Assembly: GCA_033980235.1 (NCBI GenBank)
Contig: CM067075.1
Span: 13,918,716-13,982,715 of the forward strand
Reading direction: 5' to 3'
Origin: Diadema setosum
Taxonomy: Eukaryota; Echinodermata; Echinoidea; Diadematoida; Diadematidae
DNA length: 64,000 bases
This document shows, in pieces, positions 47,120 to 59,805 of this stretch (positions are counted from its first letter, which is position 1; every line of letters begins with the position of its first letter). Made by a program: the position numbers and the translations under genes. The notes beneath the pieces are model-generated. The model made no database searches. It worked only from the letters and a program-made list of their open reading frames with translations, and was not told the origin of the DNA.

Positions 47120-49041
47120 TCGTGCACATGCCTTTTTGTTCAAAACATTAGCATTATTTGACTTCTGTAGGTCATACTCGATCTTGGATTAAAAGTTTTG
47201 CTTATGGATGTAACTATAGCTGTATTATGAATGGGTGGGGGGAGGTGGGACTCAATATAACAGGATACTTTGATATCAAGCATGTCAAGCAGTCTGGGTG
47301 TGAGGCAGGGTGGCACATATACTTCTCCATATTTGTTTTTGTTTACCACTAAAACTTTATAAAAGGGTTGTCGGAAAAGATACGAACATTAAGGGTGTTA
47401 AGTGTCGGCAAAATGAGGTGAAACACACCTTGTCAGCATTGTTATATTTTTCTGTTTGTAAGAGATCAGCATGTAATTGGTAGGTTACAATACATTTTGG
47501 ATGAATTTGGGTGAGATTTGAATTTGATTTTTTTTTTTTTTGTTAATCTTGCTTACAAATCAGCATCATAGGGATTTATTTTTCTTTGGATATTAAGGTT
47601 ACGGTAGAGGAGATTTTGAATCAGAAAGATATTGAGTATATAAGGATCAAAAAAAGAAAGGGTAAGGATGGTATGTTAAGAAAGATTTTAACGCTTAAAT
47701 GGGGAAATTATTCATTAAATAAAAGCATTTTGCTTTGGAAATAATTAATAGGGCTCATCACAAGAGCTTGACACTGAATAACACAGACCCATGAGATAGA
47801 CACTATAAGCATAAAAGATTCATAAGCACGACCACTGTCGACACTCGGCAAATCACGTCCTCGAGCTAGACGTTACGCAAATAAGGCTCACAAGTGCAAC
47901 ACTTTCTAGGCAAATAAGGCTCACACGATGAACGGCGCTATTTTGGATACCAACGACAAGTATCTGTACAGGGTGTAGCAACAATGGCATAAGAGGTAAA
48001 AAATAATGATGGGAAGAGCAGTTTGTTTCGTCATGCTAATGGGAGAGAAAATTGTTACCAATTATCAATTTTGTTTCCTGATGACATTTTGCTCTTCATG
48101 GACCTCAACACCCTAATTTGATGTCGAAATGCTTCAAGTTTGGATATTCGATGACACCACGCTGCCTTTAGGTTTGCACTATAAGTGCAACATGGACAGG
48201 GCATCAGATTTTTTCTCCTCTTCTTTATCGTTTCATTAGTCAACTGTCGTTAATACAAATCATCCTACCCGTTTGTCAAGAATTATTTAGGAACCATGTT
48301 ATCGTTATCAGAAAAACAATATGTAATAATTTCTGTAACTATGAAATGCTGCCCATTGACGAAAGCTTTTGAAGTTGCAGCGATTCATCGGTAATTTGGG
48401 GTTTATGTTTTTAATTCTCCATAAAACGGTAATATTCCAAAGGAAAAAATAACTGTGTACATGGATACAATAATATTCTTTTCCCGAATCATATACGGTG
48501 CCTTTATACACCCCTCACGTTGTTGGGTGAAATCATACAAATGGAGCACCTTCGCTAATGACTATACCGCTTGTATATAGGCATTATACATGTACTACCC
48601 GTCAAGATATGTTACGGGGGGGGGGGGGGATGGGGGTGATCACGTCGACATGGACAAGAAGTGAAACGCTTCCTTGTAAACTTCTTTCACAATAATAGGA
48701 CTTTTTCCAGTAGTCTGATCTTAATGTACGCATTATCAGGTTTTCATATTTTTCTGTATAAGCATCCATGTTCTGTGAGGAGGGAAAGGGCAGCTTCGTA
48801 TGATCAAACCTTCCACCCCCTCAAAAATAATAATCATTATTTCTCCCTTATTCCACTATTGGGGCGCTCTGTTATACGCATACTCTTTCATTGGTTCATA
48901 GTTGGCGCTGTTTATCCTGTGGAGCTCGTGGGCTTAATTTTGCCTACTGTCTAGCTCGTGGGCCTTTTTTCACTTGATGTCAAGCTCAGTGGGCCATGTC
49001 CGAATTCACGAAGGTGGTACAATCATTGAAACCATTGTTTA

Positions 49042-49183
49042 ACCCATGGACAATTTGTATGGAGTGCCAAGTGTCGCATGGCCTATTTTGTTACGAAATC
49101 AGTCATTTCGTCGACGAAATGACTGATTTCGTAACAAAATAGGCCATGCGACACTTGGCGCTTCATACAAATTGTTCATGGTT
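49042..49183. mobile_element. near-perfect palindrome of family P3 with no spacer
   Basis: The centre is CGTCGACG at 49109-49116. From it the arms run about 70 bp each way as inverted copies, through TTTCGTTACGAAAT-like words and GCCAAGTGTCGCATGGCC, out to AATTTGTATG and CATGGTTT. The ends match those of 45141-45429. Confidence 0.8.
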
Positions 49184-50100
49184 TAAACCATGATTTCAAA
49201 AGAATTTGGACCTTAATGTCTAGCTCGCGGGCTGTATGACTCGTGGATGTCGAGCCAAACGTGTGTACCCGATTTATTCACATCACTTTTGTCCCTGAAT
49301 GGGTATTTTCAGAGATGAAAAAAATAAAATAAAAATGAATGAATCCTTTGAATTACTGTGCAATGGAAAAGATTGCGTAAAGAGAAACATTATGTCATAT
49401 CAAGATTATGAGTTTGAAAATTCTGAATTAATGACAAATTTTCAGTTGTTTGCGAAGAGTCAACGTATTATGTGGTTGAACTTGTTTTACACTAAAATGC
49501 ATGGAGTAAAAGATAGTGGCTGGAAATTGTATTTTGATTTCTGTTATCATAGCCTACAAAACAGTAGGGCGTAGACTGATTTTTGTATGTGACTGGATGT
49601 GTACGGATTCACCAGTTATGACACGTATAACACCATCTTTTTATCTAGAAATTTGTAAGGCTTGGTGAGATATTGAGAACTACAAACATTTTGAAAACAA
49701 TGCTGTTAATCCAATAAGAATAAACGAAATGAAGGCAAGATTTGCTTTTTAAAGAGATTTACATGAGGCAGGAATAAACAGGGAACAAGATACATGTATT
49801 TTACAATATTGCACATCTAAAACCTCACTCATGTTTTCAAAGCTTAGGTCTGACCATGAAGACAGAAGATTTGTTAAAAATGAATGATATTTATACTGTG
49901 GTGCTATACCATAAAAGTGGAAACAATCTGTAAATTTAGTCTTTTTTTTCAACAAGGGTCCGAGATAGTGTATTACGAATTTGGGTTCAATATTATTTAA
50001 ATCAATGGGCATTAGAGAGTGAATTCATATTTTGTATCCTTTTCTCTTTCTTTTTTTCATCGAGAATATATCTGGCTATAATTATAGTGGAAGATTTACG

Positions 50101-51044
50101 GTCATCACGTTTTAAGAATAAGGAAGGTCACAGCATTTATAATTATACTGATGATACGGGAAAATGATTATACATGTATGATATTATTTTGATAAGCCGA
50201 TGAGTTCCCCTTTCATTAAAAAAAAATAAATAAAGGGATACAGGCATGACGGAGGATTTCAATTTCTGTTGTTGCATAAGTGTAGTTTACAACAGGAAAA
50301 TTTTTATTAAGGCTTTATTATCATTATTATTATTATTATCTTTATTATAGGTTTCCTCGGTCAATTTCATTGTTTTGTCATTTTCATATTAGAGGCATTC
50401 ATTTTCGTAAAATTTGATCAGGCATCGAAATATCGTCATCTTCGTTCAAATTGATAAATTCGGCAATCAATTCCGTATTTGAGCATTCTGATTCATCGAA
50501 TGGACGTATATACATTGTCTCCACCTGTCACCACCTCTTTCCGAGCAGTCAAATTCATATATGGGCAAACAAGATCATAAAAGGATCATTCAAATAAGAC
50601 CTGCATGATGTCCACTAAAAAGTAAATTACTTGTACTGCGTTTTTAATTGAATGTGAAAAACGCCCACACGTGGATCACACAATGATACAAATAAGTAGG
50701 GATGAAGATCGCAAAGCCGTATGATAATCATTATTGTAATACAGATGTCAAATGAAAATTACAAACACAATAGGGCGCCTACATTGTAATTTGTGATGAC
50801 CTCAATGAAAACAAACTGTAAATTCGAGATAAAGAAAGCCATGTGATGGCATGACGAAATGAGGATTTTATATTGAAGCTTACGTAACATGTTAAGCATA
50901 AGAAAAAAAAACTATGGCTGCTCAAATGAACAAATGCTGCTCATGATGATGGGACTTAAGATAAAAAGTAAAGTCTTATTCAATGATTAGCTGGACATAA
51001 TCAGCCTTCCTTATTCATAAGAATATGTGCATTACCGAAATTGA
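50101..51044. other. intergenic stretch, nothing recognised
   Basis: AT-rich sequence without a supported gene. The left part may be the decayed 3' end of the L1-like element. Confidence 0.45.
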
Positions 51045-51353
51045 ATGCTCAATTGTAAAATTCGCTTGTTCAAAAACGAAGTTGAAAGTGATTTTAAGTG
51101 CTTATCGAGTCCATCGCGCGAATTTGAACGCCCTGAACCAAGTATGCCGGTTCAACGGAGTGTAAGCCACCATAATCTCGTTCAAATCATCAGAGAGGTC
51201 AAGCCATTCTATGTGAGTTATAATTTCCCACGCTTTTTTATGAGCAATATGAGATCCCTTATTAAGAAGTTTGATGAATTAGAGCTGTTACTCCGAGATA
51301 AAGACATTGATGTGTGCGCTGTGACTGAATATTGGCTGACCTTATACTGTTGA
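51045..51353 (+). pseudogene. LINE endonuclease N-terminal fragment
   Basis: The frame ends MSNMRSLIKKFDELELLL, then IDVCAVTEYWLT and a stop. This matches the start of the apurinic endonuclease domain in CR1/Jockey/I-type LINEs (N.RSL..K.DEL ... D...(I/V)TE.WL). The rest of the endonuclease is missing. Confidence 0.6.
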
Positions 51354-51420
51354 CCACTTCTCAGTCCATGGATACTCGCATTTCTCAAAATGTCGGACTA
51401 GTCGAAGAGTTAAACTTCCA

Positions 51421-51825
51421 ATGAAAGATTTGTTAAAAGTGTACACAGGTTACATCAGACCCCTGGTTGAATACGCTGTCCCGGTGTGGCATCCGGGTCT
51501 TGCACAACAGCTGTTACTCCAAATTGAAAGGGTGCAAAAACGATCCCTACGAATGATCTTAGGCGAATCCTACGGCACTTATCTCAATGCTCTCGAAATA
51601 ACACAACTTCAGTCACTTGAGGCTCGCAGGCATGATTTATGCTGCAAACTTGCGAAGTCACTGCTAAAGTCACAACAATTCAGGCACTGGTTACCAGCAC
51701 CTCGACAGACCAGGTACTCTTCATCTTTAAGAAGGTCAACACATCCCTCTGTGAGGTGTAGAACAGAAAGGTACAAGAGAAACCCAATTCCATATCTTAT
51801 TGAGTTATTAGATATTAAACAATAA
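51421..51825 (+). pseudogene. LINE reverse transcriptase C-terminal fragment
   Basis: 134 codons open: LLKVYTGYIRPLVEYAVPVW, HPGL, QIERVQKRSLRMILG, YLNALEITQLQSLEARR and ELLDIKQ followed by a stop. This is the thumb/C-terminal end typical of CR1/Jockey/I-type LINE ORF2 proteins. The catalytic reverse transcriptase motifs are absent. It lies only 67 bp after the endonuclease fragment, so about the whole middle of the element has been deleted. Confidence 0.7.
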
Positions 51826-52242
51826 TTTGGAAAGGTTTAATGATTTAAAGGTATAGTTGTATGAGACTCTTTTTTTTAAGGCAACTGTGAAGTAACTGAA
51901 ATTAAAGTTAGTGTATATTGTTGCGGAATCGAAATATGAATGTGAAAGGTATGATTATTGTGTCGTCACGAAAAGCGTTGTCATGGTAAACAATTTTTGG
52001 GTAATTGATATCAAATCTGTTATGTATATCAATGACCTGAGGTGTAATCATGTATGGTATTTTTGTGTTTGCAACCAGGGAAGTGTTGCCCTGGTAACTG
52101 TGTTTGTTCCAATTCTTAATCACTTTTATAATAATGAAGTAATAGATAGAATTATGAATGGGAGTTATGTTTATAAATTTGGGTGCTTGTGTTTAAGGTT
52201 AAAGGTGAAGTTTAATGTTCAAATTCTTTTTTTCTATGTTTG
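51826..52242 (+). other. probable LINE 3' untranslated sequence
   Basis: It follows the reverse transcriptase stop directly and has no domain. If the LINE tail at 53151-53350 belongs to the same copy, the intervening array is an insertion. Confidence 0.4.
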
Positions 52243-53150
52243 TGCAATGCCGGAGGTTATCTTTTTTGAGAGAATATTTCGGGCCGTGAGGTCAAAGGTC
52301 AAAGGTTAAACGTCAAGTGAACTTTTTTTCCTTCTAGCTCTAAAATGGTTCAAGGTATATTCATGGAACTTAGTAAATATCTATGTATTGATAGGCAATG
52401 ATTGCCTTGGAATTTAAGGGTCAAAGATTAAAGACAAATGTTTATTATTTGTTTGTTTTTCCCATATGCTTGTGCAATACCGGTATTTTCAGAAGCTTGG
52501 TGTGTATTTGTATTACCTTATAAAGAGAATATTTTGGGTTATGAGGTCAAAGGTTTAAGGTTGAAGGTTAAGTGAAAATGTATTTTTTTATTATAGATAT
52601 TTCGGAAATGTTACAAGGTACATTCATGCAACTTAGTGAACATACCTGTACCGATTGGCAATGATTGTTTGAAATTTTAGGGTTAAAGTTGAAGGTCAAA
52701 TGTACACTTTTCCTTCTTTGTTTCTCCCATGCTTGTGTAATGCTGGAGGGTATATTTTGAAGCTTGGTGTGTATTCGTATTACTTAATGTTTTTTCCCGG
52801 GGGGGGGGGGATATGAGGTCAAAGGTCAAACGTCAAGTGAAAATATATATTTTCTAATATATCTGGGAAATGGTTCAAGGTACTTTCATGGAACTAAGTG
52901 AATATGCATGCATTGATGGGTAGAAATTGTTTTGGAAATATTAGGGTTAAGGGTCAAACATCAAGTGAAAAAGTTACAATTCCAAATTCGGTTATTTTCC
53001 CCCTCATATCCGGGAATGGTTTAAGGTACAATGTACAGTCATGGAACTTAATGAATATTCATGTACTGATCCATTGGCAGTGATTGTCTTGGAAACTTTA
53101 GGGTCAGCGATCCATGTCAATTCAAACTTTCCTTATTTTTTGTGTATGCA
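52243..53150 (+). repeat. ~3.5-unit array of the GGTCAAAGGTCAAG repeat family
   Basis: Units of about 245-270 bp each carry, in order, TGCCGGAGG- or TGCTGGAGG-like, GAAGCTTGGTGTGTATT, GAGGTCAAAGGTCAA, CAAGTGAA, TTCAAGGTA, TTCATGGAACTTAGTGAATA and GGCAATGATTG. The same order occurs inside 35578-36556. Copies are degenerate. Confidence 0.65.
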
Positions 53151-53355
53151 GTGCCTGAGAGTTTTCTTTCTTGTTCGAATTGTTCTTGTTTTGTGTGAGC
53201 CTGCGTGTTATTTTGATTTTGTAATTTTACGTTTGTATATTTATGTAATACTGTGTACGTATATTTTTCACTTTTGTAAAATCATTTGTAATTCAGCCTC
53301 TGGCTGCGATCAATGATTTGTTGAATAAAGATAGCATTAATAATAATAATAATAT
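53151..53355 (+). mobile_element. LINE 3' end with (AAT)n tail
   Basis: Ends AATTCAGCCTCTGGCTGCGA, TCAATGATTTGTTGAATAAA, then (TAA)n. The small CAGCC(T)CTGGCTG hairpin, the AATAAA and the short simple-repeat tail are typical of CR1/RTE-type LINE ends. Confidence 0.6.
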
Positions 53356-54704
53356 TTCAAAATCCATGCTCAAACATGAAATTGAATGCTTATATCTGAC
53401 TTTGAATTTGTGACCACTAATTTGGGTTCCCCAAAACGAATCCGAAAGCACTGAACGTGAATTCGCTTGACCCCATCAGTCAGTGCAACACTTTAAACAT
53501 ACGAATTTGAATGCACATTATGAAAATGAATGTCAATTTTACGAAATCGGCCGGGAAAACCTATATTATTATTCTTCTTCTTCTCCTTCTTCCTCTTCTT
53601 CTTCTTATTATTATTATCATTGTAATTATTATTATTATTATCATTACATTGTATTATTATTACCTTTTAAGAGACAACCTCTGTTGTTTTTGCAGAGAAC
53701 CTTAAAATCATCTGCATTTCTTCTTACATTGTGATAAGGTAAAATCGTTGTGGGAATTTGTAATTCACCGTGCATTTTGGAATGAATATGAAATTATCAT
53801 GAATTAATCATTATGAATTAAGACTCAGGCCTATGGATTGGAGAGACGACTTTGGTGGAATTTTGGGTGGTTCAAATAGACAGAGATGGGAATCAGTTCA
53901 TGAAATGACAATTTTCAAATCTACGACAGAAAAAAAAGAAAAGATTGCACTACTGATTTGAATGATACTAGCAGCTGAGGAAAGAGTCTTGCGATTAAGA
54001 CCTGAAAGTTGCATTACAATATGTTTAATAAAAAAAGAGAGAGAGAGGAAACTTCATCTAATCTGTTGAACGGACCAATTTAAGCCTGCTTAGTTTAAGT
54101 AAAATCACAGTCAGTGATGTTCCTGGCAACCTATACGGAAATATTTGCCGTAAACGGTGTGGGAAAAGTTGGGGTACCCTCGTTACAGTACGTACGTCCC
54201 CCCAAAAATTACAACAGAACCCTCAGCAATGATAACTTTTAAAATAGTCAAGCGATCCAAATAAAATTTCATGGTATGAAACTATATCTCATTGCCCACA
54301 TCTTACAGGAAACTCCATTCGATTTGCTTCAGTGGTCAAAGAGAAATGAGGAGTTTTGTAGAGCATGTCAGGAATCTCTTCCCTCCAACTTCCCTCCAAG
54401 TTCTGTTCGTTGTGTTCAAAATTAATACGCAGTTGCAAGAGCTGCCGCAGCATCCAAGTGCTAAACTTGGAAGAATCAGACCAATGACATGCTTTACAAC
54501 AATCTACATTTCTCTCTGACTGCTTAACCAAATTGAATGGAGTTTTCTGCAAAACAGAGCTAAGATGTGATATTTTAGACCCTGAAGTAGCATTTGGACA
54601 GTGTAATCATACTAGGTGTTATCAATGCAAAAATCCGATCGATTTTTTTATTTTTCAATTTTTTTTGTAGTTTATTGATTTTCCTCGTAATTTTCTTGTA
54701 CATG
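53356..54704. other. intergenic stretch with CTT/TTA repeats
   Basis: (CTT)n then (ATT)n at 53570-53660. The rest has only short frames without domains. Confidence 0.5.
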
Positions 54705-54900
54705 GTACAGGCGACACCCGTTACAACGAAGTCCTAGGGACCGTCAGTTTTCTTCCGTTACTTTAAAATTTCATTATATCCGAAGAAATAGCGTATAAGG
54801 ATGCATAGATGATAATTTGGGGTCCTGAATTTCACTTCGTTGTATCCGTTATGTCGTTAATCGTGTTTGTCATAACGGAGTTATTGCAGTTTTTACTTTG
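54705..54900. mobile_element. diverged pogo-like MITE
   Basis: GGCGACACCCGTTACAACGA at the left and inverted TCATAACGGAGTTATTGCAG at the right. The interior CCTGAATTTCACTTCGTTG is related to the other copies. Confidence 0.5.
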
Positions 54901-55412
54901 TACTCCTCTCTCCCTCTCCCTCTCTCTCTCTCTCCCCCTCTCTCTCTAGAGGCTCTTTCTCAAGTAGCGTTATTTCAATTCTGTTTGTATACTTGTCGGA
55001 ATTATTTCTGTATGATTCTATAAGAAAAAAGCACAAGTACAGGTACTTGTGAGGAGATTGAAGTGAACGTCAGACTGCCCGAGGAAGAGGTACATCAAAG
55101 CACTACACCACACCTTTAATACCATACAAACGACAAACGAGTTATACAGTATCCGAGTGCTACCTTTACCGTGAAAAATCTTCCTTTATTGTCACTCCGA
55201 TTACCTGGACGCACTGTACATGTTATCTGTCTTTCTGTTTTTCAAATGTCTGCTGTACACCATGCAGTACACTGAAGAATACGACGCGTCTGCAGTTGGC
55301 TCAGTGTTGAGGTAAATTCCCCAAATGAAGTAAACCTATACACTGTATGGTGTTTTTTTTTATTACTGCCAACTAAAAAGAAAAACGAAAAAACGAAAAG
55401 CACTCCGAGGAA
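54901..55412. other. intergenic stretch with (CT)n
   Basis: A CTCTCT tract at 54905-54950. Nothing else recognised. Confidence 0.5.
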
Positions 55413-55605
55413 GTAGACCTCCGCCAAGCAGTTAATTCCCACCCATACACCAAAAGTTATTACATGTTTCTAGCCTTATGTTATTGTCAACTTTTCCTGC
55501 AAGTTTCATCCAAATCCCTCTACAACTTTGTGAGTTATTTTGCACACAGACAAACAAACTAACACTGATGACAACATAACCTCCTTCACTGGCGGATGTA
55601 AATAG
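55413..55605. mobile_element. small MITE with TACCTCCGCCA-type ends
   Basis: TAGACCTCCGCCAAG at the left and, inverted, TGGCGGATGTAAA at the right. The interior has CTGCAAGTTTCATCCAAATC and TTTTGCACACAGACAAACAA, a pattern I associate with dispersed repeats in marine invertebrates (from memory). Confidence 0.5.
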
Positions 55606-58600
55606 AAAACCACCCTTGTGGAGAATATCTCGTGCACTCCATCATCCTATTCTACAACACTAGCTCCATAATCCTCCTACAAACACGTCTTTCTTTTCTC
55701 AGAATAACGACTTGTTACGTGCATATTGGTATGCTTCGTATTACAGTGAAATGTGGCATTGCGCTTCATTTCACTTTAGATAAATTCGGGAATCCACTAA
55801 TCGCGTCACAGTGAATGCAGAGGCCGCGACGCTTTTGTCTGTTTGTTGATTTGTTTTTGGGTTTGTTTTGGGTTTTTTCCCCTTGTGAGGGGGTTGCAGC
55901 CAGGGGCGGGGGTGTCAGGGGTCAATCGTAGCCGCGTTCTGCTTCCATATGAACAATCTCCTGGACAAATCACGAGTATTTTTATGATACATGTATTTGC
56001 TTTTTACCGATTTCCCCCCCCCCCCTCCTCTTTTTACTTTTTGATGTGACAAGCTACAAAATAATTCAGAAATGGCAGTGGTCTATTTTTTTTTTTTTTT
56101 TTTTTATGATTGACTAATGAACCTTAGTAAAATGTTTCTTTATCTTCCATTTTGAGCGCTGCCTGTGGCTGCTGATTAACAATGATCCCTAAAACCAGGA
56201 GTCCGCATGAACGTTATACATAAAAACTGAACATAGCTTGACCGAGAACAGCATGACAACACCATTCTTGATGTCTTTTTCATGATTATGTTTATTGTTG
56301 AAAAGAACAGTGACCTTTTACAAGACTGGAGAACAAATTGGACATTATTATTGTCCTTTTTTTTGGGGGGGGGGGGGGGAAATGGGGCGGATAAAGACCT
56401 TCATTGCTTCAAACAAGCCCAGTCTCACGTATATCAGAATTTCAATACTCATTACTGACAACACAGGCATCCGAGGCAAAACTAGAGCAATTGTATTTAC
56501 ACTATTCAATTGCTGAGGGAATTTTTCATCAAAAAGAAATGCATACAACATTGAATGAATGACAACAATAACAAACAAAAGTAAAACGTCGGCGCCCACA
56601 TTGTGAAACCATACCTCTGGGAATTTTGCAGTTGCTTTCTTCTGGAAACATGCCACATTATTATATGCATACATGCTTTTCATTGTTACAAAACCGAGGG
56701 TAACAGGAGCATGTTACATCAGATACAGTAACACTAAACACGCTCACCACATCCTCACAAGCATAAGGTACTTTGTACCTTTCGCGCAAAAACTCTCTTC
56801 AGTCTTATCCCCAATCCTATCACCACATTTTTCCTCGCATTAATTCAGAACTGGACACAAATAATATGATGATTGTGAAATGATTGTAATTTGAAGCCAA
56901 ACCTTAACGTGGTGAAACAAAGGATGACTTTTCTTTGTTCTTTCGTGTGTTCTTTTCTTTTTCATTCTCAAGCAAGAGGGTTGAATACTGCAGTTGAGCT
57001 TAGTAAAAGAAAATCCACTTCATAATGATTGGTGTATTATACCTGTATCATCTATATTTTATTAATTCTTGTATTCATGAAAATTTTAACATGGTACGCC
57101 CTATTTAATGAATCTACTACCCCTTTTGAAACATGTACACCGTATATATCTAAAAAAAAAATGAATTGTTGCTGTAACATTTTTCAACACATTTCTATGC
57201 ATATTTCAGCAATCACTAACAACATGTGGTATCTGAAATTTTTACATATTTGAGGGGTATCTACAGTGAGGAGTTCTTATCTATGCAACCTGAAGACATT
57301 GTTTACGTTTTAAAAAAGAAAATTACTTTCACTCTCCAACAGTACACGCATATTATGAAAACATGCAACTCCATCACACAAGATTGTTGAAGTACAATTA
57401 AGCTTTGTACTTTATAACATAACGCCTGGAATGGTCAATAAACACAATCACATAATTATACAAAAGATAAAGCTGTGTAAACTTGTATGTTACCATCCCA
57501 TGTCTTAATCTGATATCTGGTTACTTAAATAAAGAGAAATATAACTACGTAAGTTTTAAGTTAATCCTGTAGGAAACGTGAATTGCTCGTTCTTGTACTA
57601 CATTGTACAAGACACATTTTACAAGTAGTCTAGTTCCACAAAGCACATTCAGTTAATATGCTTGCATGTAAGTGTACAGGTACATGTACAAGTACATGTA
57701 CATATACATACAGTGTACACATGCATACAGGCACACACCTAAACCTAGTACATACACATACTTTTGTAGATCACACAAATAATGGGAAAAAAATGATATG
57801 GAATAATTAACGAGCTTAGAAAGATAGAAACATCACCAAAAATATTGGATATTCTCATTTTTCTAATTCTACATATGAATGTCATGTGTGCTATTATAAC
57901 TATATTGTATAGTTCTATAACTGATAAAACAAATTGTGATAACAATGACAATTATACCTGTATGCAATTTCTATACATATAATTATAACAGAGCAGATTT
58001 CCACGTCTAGAGGATATTTCCTGATTAATGTTCAAGCTGGGGGGAAAAAAGGATGAGTAGTTCAAAGCAAACAACAGATTGTAGACTGATAACAATCAGA
58101 AATCCATCAACTAGTGTAAATATCCCCTCTCCCTCTCTCGTGATTTACCATGAGTCACCACATAAAGCCCATTCACACTAGCCACAAATTATCATGATTT
58201 CAAGTCCAGAGTTCCAACACCTATAAGCGATTACCAGTGTGGAGACAAAAATATCAATCTATTTAACAAGAAATAGCACCTACATCTACATCATTCTACA
58301 AAGTCATAAATTTTTACGTGAAATTCAATCCTACAGGACACTGCCAAAATAACAAAGGACTTTAACTTGATCCTTACAGGTAAGATCAACTTAAAATTAT
58401 GTTTAGTTTTATTCATGTTTTCAGAATTCCCTTCAACTTATCATAATTTACAGACAATTTCCTTCGTCTCTATTTTATTTGTATGTTAATGGCTGTATGT
58501 AAATGTCTCCACAGTTTTCATTGTCATTGGAAGCAAATTGGAGACACACACAGCTTACCATAATTTCAAGTTGATCTTAACTTTTAAGATTGACTTGAAC

Positions 58601-59643
58601 TCTTTGTGAAATACCACCTAGAAATTTTCGAAGTGCAACCTAAGATATTTTACAAGAGATAACAGTAACACACATAACCCCCTTCCCCCCCCCCCCAAAA
58701 AAAAAGAGGAAAATACAAAAGAAAAAAATACAGAAAGAGTACATAGACATCAATTAAAAATAATGGTTGTCCTTAATTCACCTCATGGTTTCTGTCTCAT
58801 GTACAATTGTATGTATGAATGCAACCATACAAACAAGCATCATGTGTGCAAGTACACATGTACATGTATATATCATATCACTGAGAATTATCAGACATTT
58901 TTGGTGAATATTCCCGAGAAAACTAGAAACTTCAGTGGCTAGGAAAGTCCAAACAGAAGATATCTTTACAGATCACAGCAGCACAGGCATTCAGTTCATC
59001 ATGAAATGATATCTTGATGCAAGTTATCAACAACCCCTTCTCAGAGAGCTATCAAATTTTCATTCTTACAATATGGTTTGGCTGATTTTCTACAGGATAG
59101 AAAACTGAATAGATACAGACTTCAGCAGAGCATGACCTTAGTACTCCCAGGGGGACAATATTTAATCTTTTTGTTCTCATCAGCAATCGCCCACGATATA
59201 CCATCTTTACAAATAAACATCAGACAAAATTTGTGTCTCGAGCAAGAAAGCATGCCAGCCAAATGTGTCTAACAGACCAGTACAGCCTACTGCAACATAA
59301 AGCTGCTGACACATCTGGACACTGTACATACAAATGACAGGAAAGAGACTTGAGAAGCAGGGTAGGACAAAGTATTCTGCACATAATATTATGTGGGAAT
59401 ACATACAACTCTTTGATTTTTCATTAACTGGCAGGGGAAGGGGGAGTGGGTGGGGGCATTCCATTGCCTTGACATAGACATATTGGGAAGGGGGCAGTGA
59501 GATCTGGTATGAGGGGGAAAAAAAAAATTCTGCTCTGAGACCTGCAAGTAACGGTCGATGGGAGGGTTTAACTATGACATTGGACTACTGTAGCTGGAAA
59601 GTCTTGTTTGGACAGGAGTGTGGGAGAAAGTGGTGGGCGGGGA
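55606..59643. other. downstream flank and probable 3' UTR of the ARF gene (minus strand)
   Basis: No coding signature. Poly-T/poly-G tracts occur at 56080-56105 and 56359-56380, and a cluster of GTACATGTAC words at 57675-57720. Minus-strand AATAAA-like sites exist but I cannot choose one, so the 3' UTR end is unknown. Confidence 0.45.
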
Positions 59644-59805
59644 TTAAGAAGAAGATTTGAGCGAATTTGACAGCCAATCAAGACCTTCGTAGAGGCCATC
59701 TCCAGATGTGGCACAGGTGTTCTGGACGTACCACTTTCTGTCCCGCATGCTGTGCAAGTCCAGTCTCTCTGTGATTTCGCCTACGCCCAGGGCATTAGGG
59801 AGATC
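59644..59805 (-). CDS. ARF: ARF last coding exon
   Basis: 162 nt; the acceptor is CTTTTCAG. Encodes [15 protein letters not shown] ... [15 protein letters not shown] and TAA. The single intron to the previous exon is 2,568 bp. Confidence 0.9.
   Translation of the reverse strand, partial: DLPNALGVGEITERLDLHSMRDRKWYVQNTCATSGDGLYEGLDWLSNSLKSSS

Larger units (their letters stand above)
45840..50100 (+). pseudogene. decayed L1/Tx1-like LINE (reverse transcriptase remnants)
   Basis: Plus-strand fragments in different frames, in the order of an L1-type ORF2: AKWFEEGQ near 45890; KCDKFPGNNGF and EFYSTSF near 46180-46250; VLVDIEKAFDS at 46863-46896 (the catalytic Asp block); WIKSFAYG, NGW and FDIKHVKQSGCEAG near 47188-47310; and QRIMWLNLFY, GWKLYFDFCYHS near 49470-49560, like the C-terminal region. 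Stops and frameshifts are frequent, and a SINE, a (TTA)n tract and a palindromic MITE interrupt it. It is not functional. Confidence 0.65.
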
